Origin: Caldiserica bacterium UBA646
GTDB taxonomy: Bacteria > Caldisericota > Caldisericia > Caldisericales > Caldisericaceae
Length of the DNA: 5,062 nt
NCBI GenBank assembly: GCA_002299965.1
Contig: DBOM01000006.1
Coordinates: 1 to 5,062, forward strand
Direction of reading: 5' to 3'
A model generated the notes under the pieces. It saw only the letters and a list, made by a program, of their open reading frames with translations. It searched no databases and was not told the DNA's origin. The first letter of the stretch is position 1. Each line of letters opens with the position of its first letter. Shown here one piece after another: positions 5,041-5,062 of this stretch. Both the position numbers and the translations under genes were made by a program.

Positions 5041-5062
5041 AAAAAGTGTAACATTTTTTGAA
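5041..5062 (+). repeat. Start of a further promoter-cassette copy, cut by the window end
   Basis: AAAAAGTGT followed by AACATTTTTTG aligns with 288-307 (AAAAAGTGT, GGAAAATTTTG), the left end of cassette B. GTAACATTTTTT also resembles an ECF -35 region. The -10 box would lie beyond base 5062. The stretch can also be aligned with the leader of B (GAAGTGCAGC), so its identity as a promoter start is not settled. Confidence 0.3.

Noticed and set aside
1..5062. CRISPR array, tRNA, rRNA, phage or toxin-antitoxin system
   Set aside because: No regularly spaced short repeats, no tRNA or rRNA signatures, no integrase or phage structural genes, and no recognisable toxin-antitoxin pair were seen.

Overview
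The window is AT-rich DNA with strong Shine-Dalgarno sites, a lipoprotein gene and Sec-type leader peptides. This suggests a low-GC Gram-positive bacterium, most likely of the clostridial Firmicutes, though nothing here fixes a genus. All convincing genes lie on the + strand and encode exported or membrane-anchored proteins. No replication, metabolic, tRNA, rRNA or CRISPR feature is visible.

Layout. Bases 1-559 hold no large gene. They contain two related promoter/leader cassettes (A from base 1, B from about 288). Each has an ECF-sigma-like -10 box, a similar leader, a strong ribosome binding site and a tiny ATG-AAT-GTA reading frame. Leader A is interrupted by about 80 bp carrying a REP/MITE-like hairpin between two AAGG copies. 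Promoter B probably drives one compact operon. Its genes are a secreted protein of unknown family (560-1399), a membrane-anchored alpha/alpha-toroid protein resembling terpene cyclases and protein prenyltransferases (1408-3504), an 86-codon frame resembling the tail of a DUF6345-type secreted protein (3486-3746), and a lipoprotein (3760-4725). A perfect 14-bp stem terminator follows (4742-4776). Bases 4777-4989 hold a weak second hairpin and a possible gene remnant. At the right edge a further ECF-type promoter (4990-5017), and perhaps the start of another at 5046, point out of the window, presumably to another member of the same regulon.

How the parts may fit together. The sequence supports one co-transcribed set of cell-surface proteins under what looks like an envelope-stress type (ECF sigma) promoter. 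The toroid protein carries a DMDDT sequence matching the DxDD acid motif of class II terpene cyclases, which is unexpected in an exported protein. Its 3' end appears frameshifted or recombined into the DUF6345-like tail. Repeated promoter cassettes, tiny truncated frames and this damaged junction suggest a locus that expands by duplication and then decays. The biochemical role is not known from sequence alone.
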